From NCBI GenBank assembly GCA_007126855.1, contig SLAK01000254.1, positions 1 to 5,829 of the forward strand: a stretch of DNA of 5,829 nt, read 5' to 3'. This stretch comes from Dehalococcoidia bacterium (GTDB taxonomy: Bacteria > Chloroflexota > Dehalococcoidia > Tepidiformales > Tepidiformaceae). Numbering within the stretch: position 1 is the first letter of the stretch; the number at the start of each line of letters is the position of its first letter. A program made the translations under genes and the position numbers. Shown piece by piece: positions 5,651 through 5,829 of this stretch. Below the pieces are notes generated by a model. That model was given only the letters and a program-made list of their open reading frames with translations, was not told the origin of the DNA and did no database searches.

Positions 5651-5775
5651 TGCGCGTGCTGCTGAGGCCGGCGAGTTGCCCTTCGCGTGTTGGCTTGCGA
5701 GAACAGCACAGGGCGCGAGTGCCAAGGACGCGAAGGTCGAACGTGCATAAGAACCCGGAGGAGGGCTGCGTTTGA
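5650..5775 (+). CDS. Possible 41-codon small ORF exactly bridging trpA and aroH
   Basis: An ATG at 5650 overlaps the trpA stop (TGATG). Its frame stays open for 41 codons and ends with a TGA at 5773-5775 whose last base begins the aroH ATG, again as TGATG. The product would be a basic, Arg-rich peptide with three Cys and no motif I recognise; it begins MRVLLRPASC. About 30 of 41 codons end in G or C, lower than the neighbouring genes, and four are AGG, which those genes seldom use. No strong ribosome binding site precedes it. It may serve translational coupling or as a leader rather than encode a conserved protein. Open frames of this length are common by chance in GC-rich DNA; the two exact junctions are the main argument. 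Confidence 0.3.
   Translation: MRVLLRPASCPSRVGLREQHRARVPRTRRSNVHKNPEEGCV
5680..5736 (+). repeat. Long imperfect hairpin in the trpA-aroH spacer
   Basis: CCTTCGCGT (5680-5688) pairs perfectly with ACGCGAAGG (5728-5736). Inside this, TTGG (5690-5693) pairs with CCAA (5722-5725), and CTTGCG (5694-5699) pairs with CGCGAG (5714-5719) with one G-U. That leaves a 14-base loop and two small bulges. No T-run follows, so it is not a classical intrinsic terminator. It could limit read-through, protect the trp mRNA 3' end, or form part of an aroH leader. Confidence 0.55.
5757..5765 (+). promoter_or_regulatory. Ribosome binding site of aroH
   Basis: GGAGGAGGG contains overlapping GGAGG/GAGG cores. The nearer core (GAGG, 5761-5764) is 10 bases before ATG 5775. 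It indicates strong independent initiation at aroH. Confidence 0.7.
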
Positions 5776-5829
5776 TGCCGGTGCGCGGCATACGCGGCGC
5801 GACAACCGTGCGCGCCAATACCCGTGAAG
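5775..5829 (+). CDS. aroH: AroH-type chorismate mutase, 3' part beyond the window
   Basis: The visible 18 codons encode MPVRGIRGATTVRANTRE. The RGIRGATTV block is the N-terminal signature of the AroH class, the trimeric alpha/beta-barrel chorismate mutases such as the Bacillus subtilis enzyme, and it includes an early Arg (RGIRG) that contributes to the active site. The enzyme converts chorismate to prephenate, the first step toward phenylalanine and tyrosine. The rest of the usual ~120-residue protein lies past the window edge. ATG 5775 is chosen for its match to the family start; a TTG immediately before it (5772) is in frame but less likely. It sits 124 bases after trpA, the only real gap in the cluster, with its own strong ribosome binding site and a possible promoter inside trpA. 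Confidence 0.88.
   Translation, partial: MPVRGIRGATTVRANTRE

Noticed and set aside
5746..5751. CATAAG as a -10 box close to aroH
   Set aside because: Only four of six consensus matches, no -35, and initiation would fall within the ribosome binding site.

Overview
The window is a GC-rich segment carrying most of one tryptophan operon, with every gene on the + strand. The order is trpD (5' end cut by the window edge), trpC, a small P-loop kinase-like gene, trpF, trpB, a CPBP-family membrane protease-like gene, trpA, and after a short spacer the first 18 codons of an AroH-type chorismate mutase. The G/C-rich third codon positions, the use of GTG starts, the long TrpF with VQLSGGE in place of the usual VQLHG, and aroH downstream of trpA together suggest Chloroflexota (Thermomicrobia/Dehalococcoidia-like). 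That placement is an inference from general family knowledge, not a database result.

Layout: trpD 1-780; trpC 777-1601; P-loop gene 1576-2088; trpF 2085-2828; trpB 2818-4011; CPBP gene about 4008-4862 (start uncertain); trpA 4859-5650; spacer 5651-5774; aroH from 5775 off the edge. Every junction from trpD to trpA is a 4- to 26-base overlap (GTGA, ATGA or longer). The block is therefore almost certainly one translationally coupled polycistronic message. TrpD, TrpC, TrpF and TrpA/TrpB supply the steps from anthranilate to tryptophan. Anthranilate synthase (trpE/trpG) would lie upstream, outside the window. Chorismate mutase uses the same precursor, chorismate, for phenylalanine and tyrosine, so the cluster brings together both sides of that branch point.

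The core is ordinary, and the interest lies in the departures from it. TrpC has Leu where the family has a conserved active-site Glu (ESGI motif). TrpF carries an insertion of roughly 35-40 residues. Two genes with no known tryptophan role are embedded in the coupled chain, and one of them separates trpB from trpA, whose products form a complex. The CPBP gene has no ordinary start codon at its apparent N terminus. The trpA-aroH junction combines an exact extended -10 promoter sequence inside trpA, a long imperfect hairpin, and a 41-codon open frame that exactly bridges the two genes through TGATG overlaps. I saw no tRNA, rRNA, CRISPR array, insertion sequence or attachment site.
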